NCBI GenBank assembly: GCA_910578195.1
Contig: CAJTOY010000004.1
Coordinates: 119,475-183,474 of the forward strand
Reading direction: 5' to 3'
DNA length: 64,000 bases
Source of the DNA: an uncultured Christensenella sp.
Lineage (GTDB): Bacteria > Bacillota > Clostridia > Christensenellales > Borkfalkiaceae
The translations under genes were made by a program, and so were the position numbers. Below are positions 8,442-18,262 of the stretch, piece by piece. The notes beneath the pieces are model-generated. The model was not told the origin of the DNA. It worked only from the letters and a program-made list of their open reading frames with translations, and ran no database searches. Every line of letters begins with the position of its first letter. The stretch's first letter is position 1.

Positions 8442-8759
8442 ATGCAAGAGATATTGAAATCGATAATCGACGCCGAGAAAAGGGCGGCTGAAATAAAGGC
8501 GGCGGCGCAGCAGAGGGCGGCGCTGATAGCGCAGAACGCGGAGGAGCGCGCCGCGGAGATTGCGAGGCTTTCGGAAGCCGAGTGCAAGGCTTACCGCGAA
8601 AAGGCGGTAAAGGAAGCTGTCGAAGAGGCGCAGAAGCGCTACGACGGCGAAATTACGATAAAGCGTGCGGAGGCGGCGAAGTACGCCGCCGACCGCTTAA
8701 AAACGACCGACAATATCGTCGGCGATATAGTGAGGAGGATTGTGCGTGGCGGTTGCTGA
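8442..8759 (+). CDS. ntpF: V-type ATPase stalk subunit F/H (NtpF-like)
   Basis: A 105-residue, alanine- and charge-rich coiled-coil protein (EKRAAEIKAAAQQRAALIAQNAEERAAE...) of the type forming the peripheral stalk with NtpE. The ATG at 8442 is preferred; a TTG at 8406 in frame has no ribosome site. A possible TATAGT (8432-8437) lies only a few bases upstream, so the operon message may begin at or near the start codon. It is first in an operon with the Enterococcus hirae ntp order, and its stop overlaps the start of ntpI. Confidence 0.75.
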   Translation: MQEILKSIIDAEKRAAEIKAAAQQRAALIAQNAEERAAEIARLSEAECKAYREKAVKEAVEEAQKRYDGEITIKRAEAAKYAADRLKTTDNIVGDIVRRIVRGGC

Positions 8760-10716
8760 AATGAGCAAGCTCAATCTGGTTGCGATGTCCTACGAAAAGG
8801 ACAAGGTGCTGAACGCTTTGCAGCGTACGGGCGCGACCGAGGTCAAGCTTCATTCACAAACTGAATACGCTGCGCCGCTTAATACCGACTGCGGCGATCT
8901 GCGCGATTATCTTACGGGGCTGGAAGAAACGCTTAAAAAGCTTACGGAGTTCGCGCAGAAGCATATTTCGAAGAACAAGCTGAAATCCGACTTACCCGAG
9001 GAAACTTTCGAAATTACCTATTCGGAGTTTTTTGCGGCAAACGGGCTTAAAGCCGAAGCCGAGAAAACCTGCGAAGAGGTTAACCGTCTTTTCGGCGAAA
9101 AGAAAAAAATTTCCTCCGAGCTTGCAAAAATCGAAAAAACGATAGCAGAGGCGGAAATTTATGCCTCGGTAGAAAGTCCGTTAAAGCTCGAAAACACGGC
9201 GCACGTCCGTTTCAGGCTCGGAGCAATTCCCCCCGCGGCAAAGGACAAGTTTATTTCCGAAGCGGGCGGATTTTCCCTCGTTTCTTACAAATTTATTTCG
9301 GACGGGCTGATAATGGTCGCCGCGCACAAGGCGGAGGCGGATAAAGCCGATGCCCTTTTGCAAAACTTCGACTTCGTAAAATGCCCCTTCGACGACGGAC
9401 GCACGGGCGCGGAAATTTATTCCTCGCTGCAAGCCCGCCGCGAAGCACTTCGAACAGAGCTCCAAAAAAACGCGGAGGAGCTTTTCGCACTGCGTGAAAA
9501 TATCCGCAACCTGAAAATTTACTGCGACCACGTCACGTTCGAGCTCGAAAAGGCGGAGCTTAACGAAAAACTGCTTTCTACCGAAGCGACCTTCCTTTTG
9601 GAGGCATACGTCCCTACCGAGGCGGAAAATACCGTGCGCGAGGCGCTCGGCGGAGTTTCCTCGGCGGTGTACTTCGAATTTTCCGAGCCGTCGGACGACG
9701 AGATGCCCCCGACTCTTTTGAAAAACAACAGGGTTGTGAAAAATTTCGAGGCGGTCACAAACATGTATTCGGCGCCCAACTCGCGCGAGTTCGACCCGAA
9801 CACCGTAATGGCGTTTTTTTACAGCGTATTTTTAGGCTTCATAATGGCGGATATCGGCTACGGGCTCATGATGATTCTTGGCGGGTCGTTTTTAAAGCTC
9901 AAAAACGGTCGAAAACAGAATATGGCGGGCAGCCTCGGCGGAGTGTTCGCGATAGGCGGAATTTTCACCGTTATCTGGGGCGTGCTGTTCAACTCGTTTT
10001 TCGGGTTCGCAATTCTTCCGTTCAAGGTTATGCCCGACCTTCAAGGCGCGGAAATGAGCTGGTCGCTTGCGGGCATTAACGTTCCCGCGCTGCTTATAAT
10101 AAGCATGCTTATCGGCGTTGTACAAATTTTCGCGGGTTATATCTGCCGCGCGGTGCAGTGCTGGCGGAGGGGCAAAATTCTCGACGGCATTTTCGACGGC
10201 GTGGTCTGGGCGGTGTTCTCGGTAGGCGTGGGGCTTGCGATAGCGGGCTTCGTCGAACAGTTTAATATCCCCGTGCTCGCCACGGTCGGCGGTATTATCG
10301 CGGGCGCAAGCCTTTTAGTCGCGATACTTACCGCGGGCAGACACGAAAAACTTTTGGGCAAATTCACGAAGGGCTTCGGCTCGGCGTACGGCGTTATCAA
10401 CTACGCTTCGGATATTCTCAGTTATGCAAGGCTTTACGGTCTTATGCTCGCGGGCGCGGTTATCGCCGATATAATCACTTCGAATTCGGTCAATCTCATA
10501 GCGAGCGGCAACGTCGTATTCATAATTCTCGGCGTGGCGATAATGGTAATAGGACACGTTTTCAATCTCGCGATAGGGCTTTTGGGCGCGTATATACACG
10601 ACGCGAGATTGCAATACGTCGAATTCTACGGCAGGTTCTACGAGGGCGAGGGCGAACTTTTCACTCCTCTCGGCTCGAAACATAAGCACGTTTACGTGCT
10701 GAACAATCAACTTTAA
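8746..10716 (+). CDS. ntpI: V-type ATPase subunit I (membrane stator, a-subunit)
   Basis: 656 residues from the GTG at 8746, placed six bases after GAGGAGGA and giving the family opening (V)AVAEMSKLNLVA. The cytoplasmic N-terminal half (about 1-340) has coiled coils that dock the peripheral stalks. The C-terminal half has about seven to eight transmembrane helices (FYSVFLGFIMADIGYGLMM..., SYARLYGLMLAGAVIA), with the conserved arginine of SYARLYGL providing the ion half-channel contact to the K ring. The start overlaps the end of ntpF by 14 bases, indicating translational coupling. Confidence 0.93.
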   Translation: MAVAEMSKLNLVAMSYEKDKVLNALQRTGATEVKLHSQTEYAAPLNTDCGDLRDYLTGLEETLKKLTEFAQKHISKNKLKSDLPEETFEITYSEFFAANGLKAEAEKTCEEVNRLFGEKKKISSELAKIEKTIAEAEIYASVESPLKLENTAHVRFRLGAIPPAAKDKFISEAGGFSLVSYKFISDGLIMVAAHKAEADKADALLQNFDFVKCPFDDGRTGAEIYSSLQARREALRTELQKNAEELFALRENIRNLKIYCDHVTFELEKAELNEKLLSTEATFLLEAYVPTEAENTVREALGGVSSAVYFEFSEPSDDEMPPTLLKNNRVVKNFEAVTNMYSAPNSREFDPNTVMAFFYSVFLGFIMADIGYGLMMILGGSFLKLKNGRKQNMAGSLGGVFAIGGIFTVIWGVLFNSFFGFAILPFKVMPDLQGAEMSWSLAGINVPALLIISMLIGVVQIFAGYICRAVQCWRRGKILDGIFDGVVWAVFSVGVGLAIAGFVEQFNIPVLATVGGIIAGASLLVAILTAGRHEKLLGKFTKGFGSAYGVINYASDILSYARLYGLMLAGAVIADIITSNSVNLIASGNVVFIILGVAIMVIGHVFNLAIGLLGAYIHDARLQYVEFYGRFYEGEGELFTPLGSKHKHVYVLNNQL

Positions 10717-10734
10717 ATCTATTTGGAGGTTTCT

Positions 10735-11253
10735 ATGTTTTATTCACTTTTGGCAGAAGGCGAGCAGATTTTTCAGGAAGTCGGACAAAAAGCCGAGCAA
10801 ATCGGCTACACCGGCTTTGCGGTCGCCATGATAGGCGTCGCTATCTGCGTGCTTCTCTGCGGAATAGGTTCGGCAATCGGACTTTTCAAGACGGGCACCG
10901 CGGCGGCGGGGGTTCTGGGTGAAGCGCCCGACAAGTTCGGCAAAGTGCTCGTTCTCGTGCTCCTTCCCGCAACGCAGGGTATCTACGGCTTTATAATCGG
11001 CATCATCGCCTCGGGCTCGGTGTCGTCCGCAATGACCCTTTCGCAAGGCTGGGCAATGCTCGGCGCGGTTATGCCCATGGCGGTATCGGGTCTGATTACG
11101 GGCATTTTTCAGGGCAAGTCGGCGGTGAACTGTATTTACGCTGTCGGCAAGCAGGACTCGCTCGGCGGTAAGCTTATAATTTATCCCGCAATGATCGAGT
11201 TCTACGCAATTTTAGGACTTATCATATCGATAATGTTAATCCCTCTTATTTAA
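10735..11253 (+). CDS. ntpK: V-type ATPase subunit K (16-kDa proteolipid ring)
   Basis: 172 residues forming two fused two-helix hairpins, as in V-type proteolipids. The start at 10735 follows GGAGGT. The residues that bind sodium in E. hirae NtpK have clear equivalents: Thr80-Gln81 in PATQG, Gln126 in FQGKS and Glu155 in MIEFYAIL. The ring carries Na+ (or H+) past subunit I. The presence of the full Thr-Gln-Gln-Glu set argues for sodium; direct proof would need biochemistry. The gene lies 18 bases after ntpI in the operon. Confidence 0.93.
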   Translation: MFYSLLAEGEQIFQEVGQKAEQIGYTGFAVAMIGVAICVLLCGIGSAIGLFKTGTAAAGVLGEAPDKFGKVLVLVLLPATQGIYGFIIGIIASGSVSSAMTLSQGWAMLGAVMPMAVSGLITGIFQGKSAVNCIYAVGKQDSLGGKLIIYPAMIEFYAILGLIISIMLIPLI

Positions 11254-11257
11254 GTCT

Positions 11258-11827
11258 ATGAACGAACAGGCAATTGTCGAAAGAATAATTTCCGACGCCG
11301 AGGAAGAGGCGCGGGCAATAATAAAGGAAGCGGAGGCGCGTTTCGCGCAGACCGTTGCCGCGGCTAACGAGCGCGCCGAGAGAAACAGACGCGGAACCGA
11401 AGCCGAGGTGAGGGCAAAAGCCGTTGCCGTTTCGGACGGCAAGGCGGCTTCCGCGCGGCTCGACGGCGCAAAAATTCTGCTTGGCGAAAAGCGGGGCGTT
11501 ATCGAAGAGGTATACGCGCGCGCGCTCAAAAAGCTTGTCGGGCTCGGCGAAAAGGAAACCCTTTACCTCAGCGCGAGGCTGCTCGGCGATTACGCCGAGG
11601 AGGGCGATGAAATAGTGTTCGCCGAAAATTTCCCATTTGCGCAAAATGTTGCCGCGCTTCCCGTCGTAAAGGAAAAAAAGCTTAAAGTATCGGCGAGGCG
11701 GGCAAAGCTCGACGGCGGCTTTATGCTGTGCGGAAAAGTCGCCGACAAGGACGTATCCTACGGCGCGATACTCGCCGCCGACAAAGAGAAGCGTTCGGCT
11801 GAGATAGCGGCGGTTATATTTAATTAA
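11258..11827 (+). CDS. ntpE: V-type ATPase subunit E (peripheral stalk)
   Basis: 189 residues. The N-terminal half is a charged helix (IVERIISDAEEEARAIIKEAEARFAQ) that pairs with NtpF as the peripheral stalk; the C-terminal domain (about 95-189) binds the A3B3 head. It starts five bases after the ntpK stop with little Shine-Dalgarno sequence, so it probably relies on coupled translation. Confidence 0.88.
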   Translation: MNEQAIVERIISDAEEEARAIIKEAEARFAQTVAAANERAERNRRGTEAEVRAKAVAVSDGKAASARLDGAKILLGEKRGVIEEVYARALKKLVGLGEKETLYLSARLLGDYAEEGDEIVFAENFPFAQNVAALPVVKEKKLKVSARRAKLDGGFMLCGKVADKDVSYGAILAADKEKRSAEIAAVIFN

Positions 11828-11836
11828 GGTATTAAA

Positions 11837-12796
11837 ATGGCAAAGGACACACTGTACACAAACGGCGTAATCGCCGCAAGAGAAAAATATCTTTTGAAAG
11901 ACAGGATATTGAAACTCTGCGATCTGGGCGCGGAGGAAGCTTTGCGCGCCGTCTGTGAAAGCGGCTTCGGCAAAAACGCCGAAGTTGCGTCCGTTTACGA
12001 GTACGAAAAGCTTGTCGCCGCGGACGAGGCGGCTATCGACGGATTTATCCGCGAATATTCCCCCTCGCGCGCGGAAGCCGAATATCTGTTGACCTGGCGC
12101 GACTTCCACAACGCCAAGGCGGCGGTCAAGGCGAAACATCTTAGTATCGGGCTCGAAAATATGCTTGCGCCCGAGGGGCTTATCCCTATCGACGTAATAA
12201 CCGACTGCGTGAACTCGGGCAAGTATTCGCCGCTCGGCGAAAAGCTCGGCGAGGCGGTGGAAAAAGCTTCGGCGCTGTTCGAGGGCGAAGAGGTTTCGGG
12301 CGCGGAGACAGGCATAATTTTCGAAAAGGCGCTGTTCGCGCGGCTGAAAGAAATCTGCGCGAAAAACGGAATTTTGAAAAAGCTTCTAACTGTTAAGGCG
12401 GACATGACGAACATACTTACCGCGCTTCGCTCGGCAGAGGAGGAGTATGCGGCAAGGTGCTTTGTCGAGGGCGGCAAGCTGAGCGAAAAGCAGCTTCGCG
12501 CGCTGTTTGACGGCGACGCCGAAAAATTCAAGGGCACGCCGTATTACGAATTCATTAAAAAATGCTTTGCGGACAAGGCGGCGGGCAGACCGCTGACCGA
12601 GGCGGAAAAGCTTTTCGATATCTTCGAGGCGGAATACTTTTCGGCGAAGAAATACGAGCTTGAAAAAAGCAGTCCGTTTCTGTACTACGTTTTCCGCCGC
12701 CGCGCGGAGAACGTCAACGTGCGCATACTCTTCGTTTGCCTTCTCGCGGGAATGAAAGAGGGCGAGATAAGGCGCAGACTGAGGTTGATTAAATGA
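11837..12796 (+). CDS. ntpC: V-type ATPase subunit C (d-type rotor cap)
   Basis: 319 residues, all helical, matching the C/AC39 family that links the central shaft to the K ring. Recognisable stretches are LLTWRDFHNAKAAVKA near residue 90 and the C-terminal NVRILFVCLLAGM. It overlaps ntpG by four bases (ATGA) and lies ten bases after ntpE. Confidence 0.9.
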   Translation: MAKDTLYTNGVIAAREKYLLKDRILKLCDLGAEEALRAVCESGFGKNAEVASVYEYEKLVAADEAAIDGFIREYSPSRAEAEYLLTWRDFHNAKAAVKAKHLSIGLENMLAPEGLIPIDVITDCVNSGKYSPLGEKLGEAVEKASALFEGEEVSGAETGIIFEKALFARLKEICAKNGILKKLLTVKADMTNILTALRSAEEEYAARCFVEGGKLSEKQLRALFDGDAEKFKGTPYYEFIKKCFADKAAGRPLTEAEKLFDIFEAEYFSAKKYELEKSSPFLYYVFRRRAENVNVRILFVCLLAGMKEGEIRRRLRLIK

Positions 12797-13110
12797 ACGG
12801 CAAGATAGCGATTGTCGGCGACGGCGACAGCATAACTGTATTCAAGGCGGCGGGTGTTGCGACCTTCCCCGCCGAAAACGAGGTCAGGGCGCGCGAGGTG
12901 CTTAGAAAAATCGCGGGCGAATACCGTATAATTTTCCTCACCGAGGAGCTTGCAAGACCACTGACCGAATTTTTGAAAAGGTTCGACGAGGAGCCTTACC
13001 CCGTGGTTTTGAGCATACCGTCCAAAAACGGCAGCACGGGTCACGGCACCGAGCTTTTAAAAAGCGCAATGGAGCGCGCCCTCGGCGTCGATATACTTTT
13101 CAACAACTGA
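12793..13110 (+). CDS. ntpG: V-type ATPase subunit F (NtpG, central shaft)
   Basis: 105 residues with the family opening [18 protein letters not shown] and a Rossmann-like fold ending in a C-terminal helix that contacts the D-subunit shaft. The start codon overlaps the ntpC stop. Length and position (between C and A) fit NtpG. Confidence 0.9.
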   Translation: MNGKIAIVGDGDSITVFKAAGVATFPAENEVRAREVLRKIAGEYRIIFLTEELARPLTEFLKRFDEEPYPVVLSIPSKNGSTGHGTELLKSAMERALGVDILFNN

Positions 13111-13123
13111 TTGCGCACATGAC

Positions 13124-13150
13124 CACGGAAAGAAAATTCCGTGAGAGGAG
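13124..13150 (+). promoter_or_regulatory. Hairpin abutting the ntpA ribosome-binding site
   Basis: A perfect 7-bp stem (13124-13130 with 13137-13143, loop AGAAAA) runs directly into AGAGGAG, the Shine-Dalgarno sequence of ntpA. It has the same base-of-stem/GTG/GAGG arrangement as the hairpin in front of dnaJ. A role in mRNA processing or stoichiometry (A and B are needed in three copies) is inference. Confidence 0.5.
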
Positions 13151-13157
13151 TTTTTTT

Positions 13158-14921
13158 ATGGGAAAAACAGTAAAAATTTCCGGACCTTTAATAATTGCGG
13201 AGGGCATGGCGGACTGCAAAATGTACGACGTTGTCCGCGTGTCGGATAAGGGGCTTATCGGCGAGGTAATAGAACTAAGAGGCGACAAAGCCTCTATTCA
13301 GGTCTACGAAGAAACCTCGGGCTTGGGTCCCGGCGAGGAAGTGATATCCACGGGCGAGCCCCTTTCGGTCGAGCTCGGTCCCGGACTTATCTCGGGCATT
13401 TTCGACGGAATTCAGCGCCCGCTGACCACCCTCTTTTTCAAATACGGCTCGCGTATTTCGAGGGGTGTTTCGGTCAACAACCTCGACCGCGGTAAAAAAT
13501 GGCATTTCTCGCCCCGCGTCAAGGCGGGCGACGAGGTCGCCGAGGGCGACGTTTTGGGCGTCGTGCAGGAAACGGAAATCGTCGAGCACAGAATTTTAGT
13601 CCCCAACGGGCTCGGCGGAAAGGTGGTTTCAATCGAGGAAGGGGACTTCACAATCGAAGATAGCGTTGCGGTCGTGAGAACGGCGGCGGGCGTGAAACCC
13701 GTGAGCATGCTCAGAAAGTGGCCCGTCAGAAAGGGCAGACCGTATAAAGAAAAACTTTCGCCCGATAAGCCCATGGTTACGGGTCAGAGAGTAATAGACA
13801 CCCTCTTCCCGATAGCGCGGGGCGGGGTTGCCTCCGTTCCCGGACCTTTCGGAAGCGGTAAAACCGTCGTCCAGCACCAGCTTGCGAAGTGGGCGGACGC
13901 GGATATAATCGTATACGTCGGTTGCGGCGAACGCGGCAACGAAATGACCGACGTTCTGAACGAATTCCCCGAGCTCGTCGACCCGAAAACGGGCGAGCCG
14001 TTAATGAAGAGAACTATACTTATCGCGAACACCTCGGACATGCCCGTCGCGGCGCGCGAGGCTTCCATTTATACGGGAATAACTCTCGCCGAGTACTTCC
14101 GCGATATGGGCTACAACGTCGCGATTATGGCGGACTCCACGTCGCGCTGGGCGGAGGCGCTGCGCGAAATGAGCGGGCGTCTCGAAGAGATGCCCGGCGA
14201 CGAGGGCTATCCCGCGTACCTTGCAAGCCGTCTTGCCGAATTTTACGAGCGGGCGGGCATAGTAAAGCTTTTAGGCTCGGCTGAGCGCACGGGCTCGGTC
14301 ACCGCGATAGGCGCGGTGTCGCCCCCGGGCGGCGACTTGTCCGAACCCGTCTCGCAGGCGACCCTTCGAATAGTAAAAGTATTCTGGGGGCTTTCGGCTT
14401 CGCTCGCGTACAAGCGCCATTTCCCCGCGATTGACTGGCTTATCAGCTATTCGCTGTACGCGGATAAAATGCGCGACTGGTACAACGAAAACGTGAGCGC
14501 GGATTACGCGAATTACAGACAGTTCGTAATGACTGTCTTGCAGGAGGAGGCGGCGCTTTCCGAAATAGTCCGCCTTGTCGGCACCGACGCGCTTTCGTCA
14601 AAGGACAGGCTCACTATGGAGACCGCGAAGATTATCCGCGAGGACTATCTCCACCAGAACGCGTTCGACGATATCGACACCTACACGTCGATGAAAAAGC
14701 AGTTTTTAATGCTCAAACTTATATACGAATTCGATACCCGCGCGAGGGAAGCGGTCGCGGCGTTTGCGCCTCTTTCCGAAATTCTGAAAAGCGAAAGCAA
14801 GGCGAGGATAGGTCGCGCGAAATTCATAAGAGAGGAAAACCTTTCCGAATTCGACGAGATTTTAAAGCTTATGGGCGCGGAATTCAAGGCGATAAGTCAG
14901 GGAGGAGAGGACGTTGTTTAA
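13158..14921 (+). CDS. ntpA: V-type ATPase catalytic subunit A
   Basis: 587 residues. The start at 13158 follows GAGAGGAG and gives [12 protein letters not shown]; an upstream in-frame extension covers the hairpin and is unlikely to be translated. It contains the N-terminal barrel, the A-type bulge domain (about 110-200), the P-loop GPFGSGKT at about residues 229-236, the catalytic GCGERGNE region and the helical C-terminus. Three copies alternate with subunit B and hydrolyse (or make) ATP. Confidence 0.97.
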   Translation: MGKTVKISGPLIIAEGMADCKMYDVVRVSDKGLIGEVIELRGDKASIQVYEETSGLGPGEEVISTGEPLSVELGPGLISGIFDGIQRPLTTLFFKYGSRISRGVSVNNLDRGKKWHFSPRVKAGDEVAEGDVLGVVQETEIVEHRILVPNGLGGKVVSIEEGDFTIEDSVAVVRTAAGVKPVSMLRKWPVRKGRPYKEKLSPDKPMVTGQRVIDTLFPIARGGVASVPGPFGSGKTVVQHQLAKWADADIIVYVGCGERGNEMTDVLNEFPELVDPKTGEPLMKRTILIANTSDMPVAAREASIYTGITLAEYFRDMGYNVAIMADSTSRWAEALREMSGRLEEMPGDEGYPAYLASRLAEFYERAGIVKLLGSAERTGSVTAIGAVSPPGGDLSEPVSQATLRIVKVFWGLSASLAYKRHFPAIDWLISYSLYADKMRDWYNENVSADYANYRQFVMTVLQEEAALSEIVRLVGTDALSSKDRLTMETAKIIREDYLHQNAFDDIDTYTSMKKQFLMLKLIYEFDTRAREAVAAFAPLSEILKSESKARIGRAKFIREENLSEFDEILKLMGAEFKAISQGGEDVV

Positions 14922-16281
14922 AGAATATAAGACGATTCGCGAAGTCGTCGGACCCTTAATGATGGTCGACGGCGTCGAGGGCGTAACGTATAACGAGCTT
15001 GTCGACATAGTCTGCCGCGACGGAAGCATACGCCGCGGAAAAGTGCTCGAAGTAAACCGCGACAAGGCGGTGGTACAGCTTTTCGAAAATTCGCAAGGGC
15101 TGCAAATTTCGACCTCAAAGGCGCGTTTCACGGGTCACAGCCAGCAACTCGCGTGTTCGCGCGATATGCTCGGCAGAGTGTTCGACGGCATGGGCAACCC
15201 CCGCGACGGCGGCGCGCCCGTCATACCCGATAAAATTCTCGATATCAACGGCGAGCCGATAAATCCCGCCGCACGCGACTACCCCGACGAATTTATCCAG
15301 ACGGGAATTTCCGCGATAGACGGGCTCAACACACTCGTAAGAGGACAGAAGCTTCCCGTGTTTTCCATGAGCGGTCTGCCCCATGCCGAGCTCGCCGCGC
15401 AGATAGCAAGGCAAGCCAAGGTGCGCGGAACCGACAGCAAGTTTGCGGTCGTGTTCGCCGCGATAGGCATAACGTTCGAGGAAGCGCAGTATTTCGTCGA
15501 CGACTTCAAGAGGACGGGGGCAATCGAAAGGACGGTGCTGTTCACAAACCTTGCGAACGACCCCGCGGTCGAGCGTATCTCAACCCCGCGTATGGCGCTG
15601 ACCTGCGCGGAATACCTTGCGTTCACTTGCGGCATGCACGTTCTCGTCATAATGACGGATATCACCAACTACGCCGAGGCGCTGCGCGAGGTTTCGGCGG
15701 CGCGCCGCGAGGTGCCCGGAAGGCGAGGCTACCCCGGATATCTCTATACCGACCTTGCGACTATGTACGAGCGGGCGGGAAGAATTCGCGGCTGCGAGGG
15801 TTCGATAACGCAGATACCCATTCTGACCATGCCCGAGGACGACAAGACACACCCCATACCCGACTTAACGGGCTATATCACCGAGGGGCAGATTATGCTT
15901 TCGCGCGATTTATACAAAAAGGGCGTAAACCCGCCCATAGACGTTTTGCCGTCCCTTTCCCGTCTTAAAGACAAGGGCATAGGCAAGGGTAAGACGCGCG
16001 AGGACCACTCCGCGACGATGAACCAGCTTTTCGCCGCTTATGCAAGCGGCAAGGAGAGTAAGGAGCTCGCCGCGATTTTGGGCGAAGCCGCGCTGTCCGA
16101 TACCGACAAACTGTACGCAAAGTTCGCCGAGGAGTTCGAAAAGGTGTATATCGACCAGGGCTTCACTGCGGACAGAACGGTGGAGGAAACCCTCGATATC
16201 GGCTGGCAGCTTTTAAAGATTTTGCCTTTGACCGAGCTGAAACGTATCCGCCCCGAAATGATTGAAAAATATATGGTTTAA
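14914..16281 (+). CDS. ntpB: V-type ATPase regulatory subunit B
   Basis: 455 residues. It starts with TTG at 14914, inside the end of ntpA, with GGAGGAGAGG immediately upstream. The family opening [14 protein letters not shown] is present, the P-loop is replaced ([11 protein letters not shown]) as in non-catalytic B subunits, and the C-terminus ends PEMIEKYMV. It supplies the arginine contact to the A-subunit nucleotide site. Confidence 0.96.
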   Translation: MFKEYKTIREVVGPLMMVDGVEGVTYNELVDIVCRDGSIRRGKVLEVNRDKAVVQLFENSQGLQISTSKARFTGHSQQLACSRDMLGRVFDGMGNPRDGGAPVIPDKILDINGEPINPAARDYPDEFIQTGISAIDGLNTLVRGQKLPVFSMSGLPHAELAAQIARQAKVRGTDSKFAVVFAAIGITFEEAQYFVDDFKRTGAIERTVLFTNLANDPAVERISTPRMALTCAEYLAFTCGMHVLVIMTDITNYAEALREVSAARREVPGRRGYPGYLYTDLATMYERAGRIRGCEGSITQIPILTMPEDDKTHPIPDLTGYITEGQIMLSRDLYKKGVNPPIDVLPSLSRLKDKGIGKGKTREDHSATMNQLFAAYASGKESKELAAILGEAALSDTDKLYAKFAEEFEKVYIDQGFTADRTVEETLDIGWQLLKILPLTELKRIRPEMIEKYMV

Positions 16282-16293
16282 ACGAGGTAAAAA

Positions 16294-16917
16294 TTGGCAC
16301 GACTGAACGTAAACCCCACGCGAATGGAGCTGAAAAAGCTTAAAGCGAGGCTTACAACCGCGGTGCGCGGGCACAAGCTTTTAAAGGATAAATCCGACGA
16401 AATGGTGCGCCGCTTCTCGCTCATAATCAAGGAAAACAAACGCCTCAGAGAGGAAGTCGAAAAAGAACTTTCCGAAACTTTGCGGCAGTTTTCGGTTGCG
16501 CGTTCGGTGACCTCGTCCTACCGCGCCGAAACGGCGTTTGCCATGCCGTCGGTTGCGGTAAAGGCGGACTGCCGCGTCAAAAGCGTAATGGGCGTGGAAG
16601 TGCCCGATATCGAGCTTATAAACGAAAAGCGCGCCGACGGACTGCCGTACGCCTATTCGGAAATTACAAGCGAAGCGGACTACTCGGTTACGAAAGCTGC
16701 GGCGTTGCTTCCCAAAATGATAGCGCTTGCCCGGATTGAAAAGACAGTGCGTTTGCTTGCCGTGGAAATCGAGCGCAACAAGCGAAGGGTCAACGCGCTG
16801 GAATACGTCATGATTCCACAGCTCGAGGAGACTATTAAATATATAAAGAGCAAGCTCGACGAAAACGAGCGCGCGGCGGTAATAAGGTTAATGAAGGTAA
16901 AAAATAAGGCTGACTGA
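16294..16917 (+). CDS. ntpD: V-type ATPase subunit D (central shaft)
   Basis: 207 residues starting with TTG after GAGGT. The opening ARLNVNPTRMELKKLKARLTTAVRGHKLLKDK is characteristic of the antiparallel coiled-coil rotor shaft. It is the last gene of the operon; its stop codon lies in the loop of the terminator. Confidence 0.94.
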   Translation: MARLNVNPTRMELKKLKARLTTAVRGHKLLKDKSDEMVRRFSLIIKENKRLREEVEKELSETLRQFSVARSVTSSYRAETAFAMPSVAVKADCRVKSVMGVEVPDIELINEKRADGLPYAYSEITSEADYSVTKAAALLPKMIALARIEKTVRLLAVEIERNKRRVNALEYVMIPQLEETIKYIKSKLDENERAAVIRLMKVKNKAD

Positions 16918-16937
16918 AAGTCAGCCTGTTTCATTTC
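16907..16937 (+). terminator. Terminator of the ntp operon
   Basis: A perfect 9-bp stem (16907-16915 with 16919-16927) is followed by TGTTTCATTT. The TGA of ntpD lies in its loop. The next 170 bases up to the XRE remnant are AT-rich with nothing I recognise. Confidence 0.75.
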
Positions 16938-17105
16938 CGCGCACATTAAAACAATAGAACAGGATTTTATGTTTCAAAGTCAACAATTCGGCTTAAGCCC
17001 AAAAAATAACTCCTTTGAAATTTTTTTCGCGCGCGGATAACAAAACCCAAACAATATTATATGTAAAATAATTTTATTGTCAAGTGCTTAACCGAATTCG
17101 GTTAG

Positions 17106-17315
17106 CGGGACGAGCTTTGCAAGAAAAAGGGCTATACGATTAATAAGCTCGCCAAGCTCGGCAACGTAAAGCAGTCGACGATTGCCAATATGATGTCGGG
17201 CACGACCAAAAGCCCGGGCACAGTGCGGCTGCACAAGATAGCAAACGCGTTCAATATGACGCTTGCGGAATTTCTCGACTTCGAGGAATTGAACAATTTC
17301 AGCTTCGACGAATAA
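17106..17315 (+). pseudogene. 5'-truncated XRE-family HTH regulator
   Basis: A 69-codon reading frame encodes most of a Cro/C1-type domain (ELCKKKGYTINKLAKL...STIANMMSGTTKSPG...LHKIANAFNMTLAEFLDF) and ends at TAA (17313-17315). The frame is closed upstream by TAG (17103-17105) and has no start codon before the HTH, so the first helix and start are missing. Close relatives normally have about ten more N-terminal residues. Codon use resembles the host genes, so the loss may be recent. Confidence 0.75.
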
Positions 17316-17337
17316 ATGCACGCGGTCGCGTGCATTT
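17314..17337. terminator. Hairpin between XRE remnant and AraC gene
   Basis: An 11-base palindrome (17314-17324 with 17327-17337) with A/T-rich flanks separates the remnant from the converging AraC gene, whose stop codon region begins at 17336. Confidence 0.6.
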
Positions 17338-18166
17338 ATTTTCTGTAATCTCTCGGTGTAAGCCCGTACTTTTTTTTGAATGCGTCTTTAAAATAGTTGC
17401 CGTCCGAAAACCCGCAGCGCAGCGCGATTTCGGTTATGGTGTCCTTTGTCGAAAGCAGCTCGTTCGCCGCGTTTTGAAGTCTTATGAAAACTATATATTC
17501 GTGAACGCCGACGCCGACCGCCTCTTTGAATTTACGGCTCAGATAGTTCGGGCTGTAACCCACGGCTTCGGCAACGTCGGCGGTGGTCAGCGGCTCGAAG
17601 TAGCGGCGGCTGATATATTGCGCCGCCTTTACAATCTGGCTGTCGGTGGTGTGGATATCGGTAGGAACGTGCAGAAAATTGCAGTTGCGTATGAAGAGTA
17701 AAAACAGCTCCTGAAAAAGAAAACGGAGCATTGCCTCGGTCTGCGCGTCTGAAATTTTTTCCTCGTTCACCATGCGCAAAAGCAATGTATTGATTTGCTC
17801 GGCATGCGCCGCAGGCGTTTCGAAAATTCGGGTTTTCGAAAAGAAGTCGCTTTGCGGAAGCAATTTTTTAACCCCGTCGTCAACGTCCTCCTCGCGAAAG
17901 AAAAGCGAGGTCTTTTTGCAGTGTCCGTCTAAGTAGCGGGTGTAGTGGAAAACCTGCGGCGGGATAAACAGAAAATCCCCGCTTTTCAAATCGTACATGT
18001 TGTTTTCTATAAAGAAGCGGCACGTGCCGTATTCGATATAATAAATTTCGCAGTACGCGTGGCAGTGCGGGGAGGACATGACAAAACTTTTGTCCCTTAA
18101 ATTGCTTTCGACGTAAATTCTGTCTATCGTTTCCTTCGACGCGCGTTTGGTTCTGTCGGCTTTCAT
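17336..18166 (-). CDS. AraC-family transcription regulator
   Basis: 276 residues. The N-terminal cupin-like sensor domain (about 25-110) contains SSPHCHAYCEIYYIEYG and the barrel signature LKSGDFLFIPPQVFHY. The C-terminal pair of helix-turn-helix motifs (about 178-276) includes AVGYSPNYLSRKFKEAVG and ITEIALRCGFSDGNYFKDAFKKKYGLTPRDYRK. It diverges from a MATE transporter gene, whose promoter region has an inverted repeat that may be its operator. The likely effector is a small molecule, possibly a sugar as in many family members; not determinable here. Confidence 0.93.
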   Translation of the reverse strand: MKADRTKRASKETIDRIYVESNLRDKSFVMSSPHCHAYCEIYYIEYGTCRFFIENNMYDLKSGDFLFIPPQVFHYTRYLDGHCKKTSLFFREEDVDDGVKKLLPQSDFFSKTRIFETPAAHAEQINTLLLRMVNEEKISDAQTEAMLRFLFQELFLLFIRNCNFLHVPTDIHTTDSQIVKAAQYISRRYFEPLTTADVAEAVGYSPNYLSRKFKEAVGVGVHEYIVFIRLQNAANELLSTKDTITEIALRCGFSDGNYFKDAFKKKYGLTPRDYRK

Positions 18167-18213
18167 TTAACACCATTGTTGAAAAATCTGTATTTTACAA
18201 GAATTATAATCAA

Positions 18214-18262
18214 ATATCAGTAGAAAATCAAGAAAAATTAATGTAAAATAAGATACTGATAT
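18214..18262. promoter_or_regulatory. Inverted repeat in the araC-MATE divergent region
   Basis: ATATCAGTA (18214-18222) recurs as its exact complement at 18254-18262, overlapping the MATE start codon and flanking a possible -10 box TAAAAT (18244-18249). It is a candidate site for the divergent AraC-type regulator. Confidence 0.4.
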
